A stretch of DNA of 9,021 bases, taken from the NCBI GenBank assembly GCA_002396805.1, contig DGYW01000014.1, positions 11,250 through 20,270 of the forward strand. The letters run 5' to 3'. The notes below the pieces were generated by a model that was not told the DNA's origin, did no database searches, and saw only the letters and a program-made list of their open reading frames with translations. This DNA comes from Firmicutes bacterium UBA4996 (GTDB lineage: Bacteria > Bacillota > Limnochordia > Darwinibacteriales > Darwinibacteriaceae). Numbering within the stretch: position 1 is the first letter of the stretch; each line of letters starts with the position of its first letter. This document shows positions 1-6,005 of the stretch, one piece after another. A program made the position numbers and the translations under genes.

Positions 1-886
1 TAGTTAGATTACCTGGTAGTGGTGCGACCGCGTAATCGAAACTATCTCCGATTTGATTGGAAAAAGAGCCTGTAGAACCTATGGAATTGAAAAGCATTGC
101 TATTTTACCGGTGACGAAATCCTGTTCAACGTGTGGATGCATTAATTCAGGCATCACCTTGTGTTTGTGTACTAGGTCTGACCAAAACTCTACAACTTGA
201 ACACCTTTCTCGTTGTTAAATAGAGGATTCCAGTTATTATCCATCATCTTGCCTTCAATTTGACCAATTAAGGCATACACATACCAAGGAGTGTCAGCCG
301 CCGTATTAAAGCCCCACTGGTCGATGCGACCATCTCCATCAGTGTCTTTGGTTAACTTATTAGCATATTCGACAAGTTCTTCCCACGTTTCGGGTGCCTT
401 ATTAGGATCAAGCCCTGCCTCTTCAAAAAGATCACGATTATAGTGAAGAGCAGGAGTACTGTTTGCAAAGGGCAAAGCAACCAAACGATCACGGTATGTG
501 AACCTTTGCACAAATCCAGGTACTAAATCGTCCAAATCTAAACCGCCATAACGCTGCGTAAGCTCATCAACAGAATACAGAACGCCGCTATCGAAAATCT
601 GAGGTATACCCTGCCTTTGCCCTAATGTGGCCACATGCGGAGTAGCATTCCCTGCAATACTTGCCAATAACTTTTGAACAATTTCAGTATGGTTGCCCAT
701 ATACTGCGCTTCAACCAAAATATCTGATTGACTAGCATTAAACTCCTCTACCAATGATTCAATTACAGTACCGTTATAACCACCTAATGAATACCAAAAC
801 ATCAATTTCGTTTTACAAGAAGCTGCCCCTGTACCTAATAGAAACATACACAGAACAAGACTAATCACACACATTCTTTTCTTCAT
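1..886 (-). CDS. ABC transporter extracellular solute-binding lipoprotein (family 1, UgpB-like), partial
   Basis: The reading frame starts at ATG 884-886 and runs off the left edge, so about 295 N-terminal residues are present and the C-terminus is missing. A strong AAAGGAG (894-900) lies 7 bases upstream. The N-terminus is a lipoprotein signal: MKKR, a hydrophobic stretch, then Ala-Ala-Ser-Cys with Cys24 as the likely lipidated residue. The mature part has the family-1 binding-protein pattern: an FWYSLGG start, a FN-x-SQSDI segment, LHYNRDLFEEAGLDP, TWEEL and the common TDGDGRIDQWGF stretch. The FW..GG..G start recalls glycerol-3-phosphate/oligosaccharide binders of the UgpB type, but the substrate cannot be read from this. 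It should capture solute outside the membrane and deliver it to the two permeases encoded just upstream. It is the last visible gene of the regulator-permease-permease-receptor operon. Confidence 0.93.
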   Translation of the reverse strand, partial: MKKRMCVISLVLCMFLLGTGAASCKTKLMFWYSLGGYNGTVIESLVEEFNASQSDILVEAQYMGNHTEIVQKLLASIAGNATPHVATLGQRQGIPQIFDSGVLYSVDELTQRYGGLDLDDLVPGFVQRFTYRDRLVALPFANSTPALHYNRDLFEEAGLDPNKAPETWEELVEYANKLTKDTDGDGRIDQWGFNTAADTPWYVYALIGQIEGKMMDNNWNPLFNNEKGVQVVEFWSDLVHKHKVMPELMHPHVEQDFVTGKIAMLFNSIGSTGSFSNQIGDSFDYAVAPLPGNLT

Positions 887-988
887 AACTAGACTCCTTT
901 CTGATTTCTCTAACTGTGTTCAAAGGTTTCTACAATCGACTTCGAGACTACTTGCTTATTACTACCACCCCCCAAGCTTAGTAGTACG
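887..988 (-). other. Intercistronic spacer with potential hairpin between permease and binding-protein genes
   Basis: This 102-base gap is the largest inside the transporter operon. ACTACT (947-952) can pair with AGTAGT (980-985), and the adjoining GCTT/AAGC can extend the stem across a small bulge; the loop contains a run of C on the plus strand. No T-run follows on the minus strand, so it does not look like a terminator. Hairpins between permease and binding-protein genes often set relative mRNA stability, but that role here is inference. I see no convincing promoter in the gap. Confidence 0.3.
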
Positions 989-1867
989 TTATCCTTTTAT
1001 GCCTGTTAAAGTGATGCCCTCAATAAAGTTACGTTGTGCCAACAAAAATGCTACGATAACCGGAGCCATGACAATTACTGAACTTGCCATTAGTTGATTC
1101 CAGATATTGCCGGCATCACTATCCATGAAGTATCGAAGACCAATCTGGAGAGTTCGCATAGAGCTCGTATTGGTAACAATTAGCGGCCAAAAAAAGCTAT
1201 TCCATGTTTGCATAAAACTAAACAAAGCTAAGGTTGTAAGTGCAGGTTTAGCCAACGGAACAAAAACTGACCAGAGTGTTCGCAGAGGACCACAACCGTC
1301 CAATTTTGCTGCGTCTTCCAAGTCCCCAGGAATACCTAGAAAGAACTGCCTCAGTAAAAATACCCCCAGGACACTTGCCCCATTAGGTATAATCAAACCA
1401 TAAAAGCTGTCAATCCATCCTAGATTTCGAACTATAATAAACGCCGGAACTAGAGTAACCTGAGTAGGAATCATCATTGTCCCTAAGTAAAGAAGGAAAA
1501 TCTTATCTCTTCCCCAAAAGTTCAGACGGGCAAATGCATAAGCTGCCAGACAAGAAGTTATGATGTGCGACAGCGTCACCAAACTGCTGTGAACGACACT
1601 ATTCATCATAAATCGTGCAAATGGAGCCGCCTTCCACGCTTCAATGTAATTTTCAAAGGCCAGTCGCTGTGGAATCAGGGTTGGCGGGTACACAAATACC
1701 TCGGATACATCTTTCAAGGAAGTAGAAATCATCCATATAAAAGGTAGAAGGCATAGAAAGGCCAATCCCAACATTACAACATAAAATAGTGTCCGCGTTG
1801 TGATCCTAAGGATTCGCCTACCTATTGCTACCTCTGTCGTCTTCTTTCCAGTGATAGTACGGACCAT
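989..1867 (-). CDS. CUT1-type ABC sugar transporter permease, MalG/UgpE-like
   Basis: Inner-membrane permease subunit, 292 residues, the usual size for MalG-like proteins. I chose ATG 1865-1867 because GGAAAGGAG (1877-1885) sits 9 bases before it; the longer in-frame reading from 1930 would add 21 unlikely residues overlapping the upstream gene. There is a short cytoplasmic N-terminus, a first membrane segment at about residues 27-49, and about six segments in all. The cytoplasmic EAA loop that contacts the ATPase is at 182-208 (E184, AAKLDG, P204). The C-terminal ITLTGIKG is typical of MalG-like permeases. It pairs with the permease encoded just upstream (1887-2786), 19 bases away. The substrate is probably a sugar or sugar derivative and is not defined by the sequence. 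Confidence 0.95.
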   Translation of the reverse strand: MVRTITGKKTTEVAIGRRILRITTRTLFYVVMLGLAFLCLLPFIWMISTSLKDVSEVFVYPPTLIPQRLAFENYIEAWKAAPFARFMMNSVVHSSLVTLSHIITSCLAAYAFARLNFWGRDKIFLLYLGTMMIPTQVTLVPAFIIVRNLGWIDSFYGLIIPNGASVLGVFLLRQFFLGIPGDLEDAAKLDGCGPLRTLWSVFVPLAKPALTTLALFSFMQTWNSFFWPLIVTNTSSMRTLQIGLRYFMDSDAGNIWNQLMASSVIVMAPVIVAFLLAQRNFIEGITLTGIKG

Positions 1868-1886
1868 TGCTAATCGCTCCTTTCCC

Positions 1887-2786
1887 CTATTGATAATGAA
1901 CCAGCTTGTTTCCAACCCGCATTTGTACAAAAGTGACTAGCATTATACCAATAAAGAGTAAATATGCTATGGATGAAGCATACCCCATGCGAAAAGATTG
2001 AAACGCCTGTTCATAAAGATAATATACAAGTACACTTGTGGATTTTACAGGTCCACCTTGAGTCATGGTATGAATCTGACCAAAGACCTGTACAGACTTA
2101 ATCAAACTGGTAATTACCAGAAAAAACGTCGTAGGACTTAGCAATGGCCAAGTAATAGAGCGAAATACATGCCAAGAATTTGCTCCATCAATTCTAGCCG
2201 ACTCATATAATTCACGAGAAATTCCCTGCAAACCGGCGAGATATATTACCATATTGTAACCCATTTCCCGCCATATACTCATGATGATTATTGATAAAAG
2301 TGCCTGTTTCGGACTGGATAACCAGCGTTGAGGTTCGATTCCGACTAGTCCCAACAAGGCGTTGGCGAGCCCATAGTTCGGATGATAGATCCACATCCAA
2401 ACCATGGATATGGCAACTACTGACGTAACAACTGGCAGAAAAAACGCTGCTCTGAAAAATGCCTTAAATTTGATCTTATTTACTGCTACAGCAAGACCCA
2501 ACCCCAATAATATGCTCACTGGTACTACCCCAAGAGTATAACGAATCGTGTTTGATACAGCATTCCAAAAGTCTGCCGAGTTAAGTAACGCCCTGTAATT
2601 GCCCAATCCGATATACACCTTCCGAGGAGATATCAAATCCCAACGCGTAAAACTCACCGCAAGAGCGTAGACCATTGGGATAAACACAAATATCGCCAAG
2701 AGAGCAGCAGACGGAACCAAAAAGGCATAACCGGTTATGTGCTTTCCCCACCTTTTTTTGAGCAACGAAAAATCTAACCGTTTCAC
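1887..2786 (-). CDS. CUT1-type ABC sugar transporter permease, MalF/UgpA-like
   Basis: Inner-membrane permease subunit of 299 residues, the short UgpA/MsmF size without the large periplasmic loop of enteric MalF. It begins with GTG (2784-2786), with AAGGGGG (2794-2800) 7 bases before it. The first membrane segment is at about residues 18-45 (YAFLVPSAALLAIFVFIP), followed by SFTRWD and GLGNYRALL, a standard opening for this family. The EAA loop is at 193-217 (E195, ARIDGA, P214), and MTQGGP at 241-246 is a further family signature. The gene starts 34 bases after the regulator stop and ends 19 bases before the partner permease, so all are probably on one transcript. No ATPase is encoded nearby in the window. 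Confidence 0.95.
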   Translation of the reverse strand: MKRLDFSLLKKRWGKHITGYAFLVPSAALLAIFVFIPMVYALAVSFTRWDLISPRKVYIGLGNYRALLNSADFWNAVSNTIRYTLGVVPVSILLGLGLAVAVNKIKFKAFFRAAFFLPVVTSVVAISMVWMWIYHPNYGLANALLGLVGIEPQRWLSSPKQALLSIIIMSIWREMGYNMVIYLAGLQGISRELYESARIDGANSWHVFRSITWPLLSPTTFFLVITSLIKSVQVFGQIHTMTQGGPVKSTSVLVYYLYEQAFQSFRMGYASSIAYLLFIGIMLVTFVQMRVGNKLVHYQ

Positions 2787-2820
2787 TAGGATTCCCCCTT
2801 AGTTAGGAATTTAGGAAGTA

Positions 2821-4386
2821 TTAAAGAGATATCTTCTCCTGCAAGTATTTCTGAGCACCGGGATGCCTAGGAACACCAATTTCTACAGCCGCAGCTTGAA
2901 GACTATATGGTCGTCGTGGGTAGACAAGCATGCTGATCTCGTCGGGATTTTCCAAGATAGCCGAGATAATTTTATATGCTTCATCTTCGCCCAATTGCTT
3001 GTGGCAGATAAGCACTGAAGGAACTCCGATGGTTCGTATTTCCTTCACTTGACCCGGATATGTGTTAGCTTCGATATTGCTTGTCAACCAAAAAGAATGT
3101 TTATTAATGAGATCATCAATTAGTTGACTGTCTAGAGACAAAAAGCGCAACGGTTCTTGACACCCTAGTTCAACTAAGGCACTACTTTGCCCTATTGATA
3201 AAACGAAAAGTGCGTCCACCAGTCCAGTTCTCAACTTTTCTACGGCCTCTGTTATAGGATACATTTGAGCTTGATAGTCAATTTCCGGATGAAACCCACA
3301 ATAGTTCAGAACTTTTTTAGATACGCGAGCGGTGGCACCACCGTAAGCCCCAACAGCCACCGTTTTCCCTCGCAGATCCTCCAATTTGCGAATACCAGAT
3401 GACTCCAGGGCACAGATTTGAAGTTCTAAACTAGGCAAACAACATAAAACTCTCAAATCTCGGCACTCCACGTCGAACTCGCCTTCGCCCTTAAAAGCAT
3501 CTACAGCTACATCTGCTTGAGAAATAGCTAGTACCATTTGTTTGTCTTGCGTAAGCCTCACATTATCAACACCGCCCCCAGTAGCATGGACAGTTGGCTT
3601 GATTGTAGTAGAACGTCCAATTAGTTTAGCAATCTTTTGTCCCAAAGTGTAAAACGAGCCACCAATCGAACCGGTGCCAAGACCATCGCAATACAACAGT
3701 ACATCCTGCCCAGATTCCTCATTATCTAATAGCTTTATATTTCGCACCATAACTTGACTAGCCGAATCTTCATCTCGCTCTCTGAGAGAACTAATTACCT
3801 CATCATTTAACTTCACCACACGCTCTGCGTTTCTCTTGATGTGTGCCTTGTCAACAACCATGTCCTGCATTTCACGTACGAATATTAAGATCTCTGCAAG
3901 CAATTCGTTTCGTGACGATTTAGCTATTACGTTATGAAACTCCGAATCCAAAGTGTTAAACTTAGAATAATCACTAGTGCTTATAGCCGCTCTCATATCG
4001 ACGTTCAATGCTACTAACGTATCAATTTCCTTAGCCGTAGCTCTTTGAGCCGCTAGCTTTGCTGTCATAGTCTCTATTGCCAACCGCACCTCAACTATTT
4101 CCGTCAAACCAATTCCCTGAGCAAGAGAATAGTGAGAAATTGTGCGAAACAAGTCCGATATCTCCTGCTTAGCCACCATGGTACCCTTGCCTTGTTGGAT
4201 GTCAACTAAGCCAATGCTTTCCAAACCAACAAGCGCTTCTCTAACGGTACCCTTTGAGACTCCGAGTTGCTTGGACAGTCGCTCGATCGAAGGTAACATT
4301 GCTCCTGGCTGCAAATTATTATTAACTATGAGTTCTTGTATTTTGATAGAAATATCTTCTGAACTCCGTCTATTCCTTGAAGTCAT
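2821..4386 (-). CDS. GntR/FadR-family regulator (wHTH + FCD) fused to a C-terminal TAXI-type solute-receptor domain
   Basis: Predicted cytoplasmic transcription factor of 521 residues; no signal peptide or membrane segment is seen. Residues 10-72 form a GntR winged helix (LQPGAMLPSIERLSKQLGVS, then VREAL, LESIGLV and QGKGTMV). Residues 80-222 resemble an FCD ligand-binding domain with LDSEFH at 146-151. Residues 230-521 match the TAXI family of TRAP-type solute receptors: GLGTGSIGGSFYTLG (235-249), ATGGGVDNVRL (268-278), QADVAVDAFKG (290-300), GAYGGAT (346-352) and PRHPGA near the C-terminus. Most GntR-FCD proteins are about 220-250 residues, so this one carries a complete extra domain. In the FCD part, D147 and H151 are kept, but the positions expected for the other two metal ligands are N194 and N216. 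ATG 4384-4386 is preferred over the in-frame ATG at 4422 because AAGGGAGA lies 5 bases before it. It is first in the transporter operon, so it probably controls that operon and itself. The domain assignment is strong; the ligand is unknown. Confidence 0.9.
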   Translation of the reverse strand: MTSRNRRSSEDISIKIQELIVNNNLQPGAMLPSIERLSKQLGVSKGTVREALVGLESIGLVDIQQGKGTMVAKQEISDLFRTISHYSLAQGIGLTEIVEVRLAIETMTAKLAAQRATAKEIDTLVALNVDMRAAISTSDYSKFNTLDSEFHNVIAKSSRNELLAEILIFVREMQDMVVDKAHIKRNAERVVKLNDEVISSLRERDEDSASQVMVRNIKLLDNEESGQDVLLYCDGLGTGSIGGSFYTLGQKIAKLIGRSTTIKPTVHATGGGVDNVRLTQDKQMVLAISQADVAVDAFKGEGEFDVECRDLRVLCCLPSLELQICALESSGIRKLEDLRGKTVAVGAYGGATARVSKKVLNYCGFHPEIDYQAQMYPITEAVEKLRTGLVDALFVLSIGQSSALVELGCQEPLRFLSLDSQLIDDLINKHSFWLTSNIEANTYPGQVKEIRTIGVPSVLICHKQLGEDEAYKIISAILENPDEISMLVYPRRPYSLQAAAVEIGVPRHPGAQKYLQEKISL

Positions 4387-4391
4387 TTGAG

Positions 4392-4399
4392 TCTCCCTT
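4392..4399 (-). promoter_or_regulatory. Ribosome binding site deciding the regulator start
   Basis: AAGGGAGA on the minus strand lies 5 bases from ATG 4384-4386. The alternative ATG at 4420-4422 has no comparable site, and it falls in the putative operator region, so the shorter 521-residue protein is favoured. Confidence 0.7.
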
Positions 4400-4422
4400 C
4401 CATAAGAGAATACATCTGTCAT

Positions 4423-4454
4423 CCGATGAGTTAATCGGTCGTCCTATGAGTTCA
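4423..4454. promoter_or_regulatory. Putative operator: 12-mer direct repeat plus overlapping dyad at the regulator transcription start
   Basis: Two imperfect copies of a 12-mer, CCGATGAGTTAA (4423-4434) and CCTATGAGTTCA (4443-4454), agree at 10 of 12 bases and start 20 bases apart, about two helical turns. The first copy also forms half of a dyad, CCGAT-N6-ATCGG (4423-4438). The block begins at the edge of the -10 element and covers the expected transcription start, a classic place for repression. The likely binder is the GntR-type regulator itself, by inference from position. Confidence 0.45.
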
Positions 4455-4482
4455 GATTACCACGCTTAGATATATTCGTCAA
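4454..4482 (-). promoter_or_regulatory. Sigma-A-type promoter of the regulator/ABC transporter operon
   Basis: On the minus strand, TTGACG (4477-4482) is followed after exactly 17 bases by TAATCT (4454-4459), and TGG before the -10 gives an extended -10 TGn. Predicted initiation is near 4447, leaving a leader of about 60 bases before the ATG. It is the only good promoter I see for the four-gene transporter operon. Confidence 0.72.
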
Positions 4483-4562
4483 GTGGTTTTTTAGAGTACT
4501 GATAAGTTTTGAAAGATTTTCTTAAGCCATAGTCAAGCCAAGGACTTTCACCGCCAAGTTAC

Positions 4563-4578
4563 GCGCCATGCGTGGCGC
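4563..4578. repeat. Perfect inverted repeat in the inter-operon gap
   Basis: GCGCCA (4563-4568) and TGGCGC (4573-4578) form a 6-bp GC-rich stem with a four-base loop. It lies between the terminator of the germination operon and the promoter of the regulator. No T-run follows on either strand, so it is not a standard terminator. The TGCGTGG at 4569-4575 could instead pair with CCACGCA at 4594-4600. Role unknown. Confidence 0.4.
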
Positions 4579-4582
4579 ACCT

Positions 4583-4617
4583 ACAAAAAGAACCCACGCA
4601 AGTTTTGCAGGGTTCTT
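4583..4617 (-). terminator. Rho-independent terminator of the germinant-receptor operon
   Basis: On the minus strand AAGAACCC (4610-4617) pairs perfectly with GGGTTCTT (4588-4595), and the transcript continues into a T-run (complement of 4585-4589). The loop can itself pair through a GCAA/TTGC segment. It lies about 60 bases after the stop of the small D gene and separates the germination operon from the transporter operon. Confidence 0.82.
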
Positions 4618-4677
4618 CATAGTCCGAAGCAATCTGTTGATAGCGTTCTCCTAAATTTTTAATTTAACACGAAGAAC

Positions 4678-4905
4678 TCAGATAATTCCCAACCAGGTGA
4701 GTAAAGGGGTGAAAGCCTTGTAAATAGCGGGTGTGATCAAGGGTAGCTTTACTCCTGCCGCCAGTATAATGCTGAGAATCAGAGCCGGCAATAAGAAAGC
4801 AGTAAAGGACGCAAAGTCTCGCCAAGATTTTTCCCGAATTAGGCCTGGGACCTCATAGAGGCAGATCAGGGTATATGCCATAACTACTAACAAAACATTA
4901 AGCAT
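4678..4905 (-). CDS. Small two-helix membrane protein, germinant receptor D-subunit-like
   Basis: A 75-residue protein starting at ATG 4903-4905, with AGGGAGAT (4913-4920) 7 bases upstream. The start overlaps the end of the B-subunit gene by 8 bases, which suggests translational coupling. It has two hydrophobic segments, at about residues 2-16 and 33-50, separated by a polar loop with the pattern EVPGLIREKSWRDF; the tail contains KLPLITPAIYK. Small proteins of about 75 residues with two membrane segments are encoded with several gerA-type operons in Bacillus (the 'D genes'), where they modulate receptor function in the spore inner membrane. Size, topology, the VP.LI.+K.W+.. loop and position all fit. 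A longer in-frame reading from 5046 lies inside the B-subunit gene and is not credible. The assignment rests on pattern and context, not on an alignment. Confidence 0.75.
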   Translation of the reverse strand: MLNVLLVVMAYTLICLYEVPGLIREKSWRDFASFTAFLLPALILSIILAAGVKLPLITPAIYKAFTPLLTWLGII

Positions 4906-6001
4906 TGGCACTATCTCCCTGTTGGTTCCCGGTCTTTCTGATTTTGGCCACAATAAGGGTAAGTAGTGGCAGAAAAAGGGCGAAGACCAGGCTATAGAAG
5001 GGAAACAACATGCTCGCATCAATAATATCAAATATATATTCGTCAAATAGTAATATGCTGATATTTAGAAGCAAGGCGCCAATGGGGAGAACCAAGGGAG
5101 TATAAGAGCGCATTTTGAGTAGTTGTGCGACCCCCAATACCGTACAGTAATAAAAGAGCGAGCCTTTCACAAAACCTAGGGCCAAAAAAACAATGGCCAA
5201 GACTATCTCCAAACGAGTAAATACTTCTCCAATGTTTATAACGCGTAGTGCAGAAAAAGCGGGGTATGTGCTAATTGTTGAATACGTTCCAAGTACCGCG
5301 GTGGTTCTAACTGTATATAGCAATAGAAATATGCTGGAAAACAAGAGGGCTTTTTTCATGAAACGGCCAGTATCTGAGGGGTTGTGTATTAGATTAGTCA
5401 ACACCAAGAATACCACCACCTCACCAAAAGGAAGGGCAGCAACACTTTGTGTGGCCAACAGCAGTTTGCTTATTGGAATATCCATAAAAGGTAGTAAGTT
5501 AGACAAATCAAGCTCTTTCGCAAGCAAAACAAAGTCAAAACAGAATAGTGTTATGACTGTCGTGAAGACTATTTGGCTGTATTTAGCCAACACTTCAAGA
5601 CCACTTCGGACAGCGAAAGAGGATACAAAAAGTGGTGTGATTAGAAATACCATCAAGGGTGTAGAGGTCATGATGATGGCGAAAAAGGCAGCAAAGGTCC
5701 TTAAAAGCTGGGCACTTACATAAAGGAAATAGATCAAATACACCCAGGATAGTGCTTTTCCCAAAAATGGCCCAAAAACCAGATCGTTTATTTCTATAAG
5801 ATTCTTGCCCGGATGCTGTCCTACCAGCCCATTATAGATAGCTAAGAAAACAAAACCTTCCAGGGCTCCCAAAAGCACCGCCAGCCAGGCATTACTTCCT
5901 GCCCTGACACCAGGAAGAAACACCACCGACGAACCCAAAAGGAAGGTACACATCAGGTAAAAGAGTTGATTGGAGGAAATGGTTTGATTTCCAAGCTTCA
6001 T
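4898..6001 (-). CDS. gerAB: Spore germinant receptor B subunit (GerAB/GerKB family permease-like protein)
   Basis: A 367-residue integral membrane protein, the usual size of GerAB proteins, which belong to the APC transporter superfamily and form the germinant-binding part of the receptor in the spore inner membrane. Hydrophobic segments run through almost the whole length, about ten in all. The opening ISSNQLFYLMCTFLLGSSVVFLPG is typical, with the GS..FLPG segment in the first helix. I chose ATG 5999-6001 because AAAGGAG (6011-6017) is 9 bases before it; the ATG at 6031 would extend into the end of the C-subunit gene without a good site. Only 4 bases separate it from the gerAC stop, and the ribosome site lies within the gerAC coding end. 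It overlaps the D gene by 8 bases. The amino-acid or sugar germinant cannot be read from the sequence. Confidence 0.93.
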   Translation of the reverse strand: MKLGNQTISSNQLFYLMCTFLLGSSVVFLPGVRAGSNAWLAVLLGALEGFVFLAIYNGLVGQHPGKNLIEINDLVFGPFLGKALSWVYLIYFLYVSAQLLRTFAAFFAIIMTSTPLMVFLITPLFVSSFAVRSGLEVLAKYSQIVFTTVITLFCFDFVLLAKELDLSNLLPFMDIPISKLLLATQSVAALPFGEVVVFLVLTNLIHNPSDTGRFMKKALLFSSIFLLLYTVRTTAVLGTYSTISTYPAFSALRVINIGEVFTRLEIVLAIVFLALGFVKGSLFYYCTVLGVAQLLKMRSYTPLVLPIGALLLNISILLFDEYIFDIIDASMLFPFYSLVFALFLPLLTLIVAKIRKTGNQQGDSANA

Positions 6002-6005
6002 GGAC

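Noticed and set aside
1107..1403. Plus-strand open frame of 98 codons.
   Set aside because: It lies wholly inside the antisense of the MalG-like permease, has no family-like features and is best explained as a shadow frame.
4387..4422. Longer regulator start at the ATG at 4422.
   Set aside because: It lacks a clear ribosome site and would place the initiation codon inside the putative operator; the ATG at 4386 has AAGGGAGA at good spacing.
4531..4578. Minus-strand GGTGAAAGTCC and neighbouring stems resemble a piece of a group II intron domain I.
   Set aside because: Only about 11 bases match a remembered pattern, the flanking bases do not pair as expected, and no reverse transcriptase or domain V is present.
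4906..5046. N-terminal extension of the small D gene to an ATG at 5046.
   Set aside because: It would lie in a second frame inside the B-subunit gene, and a good ribosome site exists at the internal ATG 4905.
5193..5723. Plus-strand open frame of 176 codons.
   Set aside because: It is antisense to the well-supported B-subunit gene; the translation is Lys/Ser/Thr-rich with no recognisable domain and no good ribosome site.
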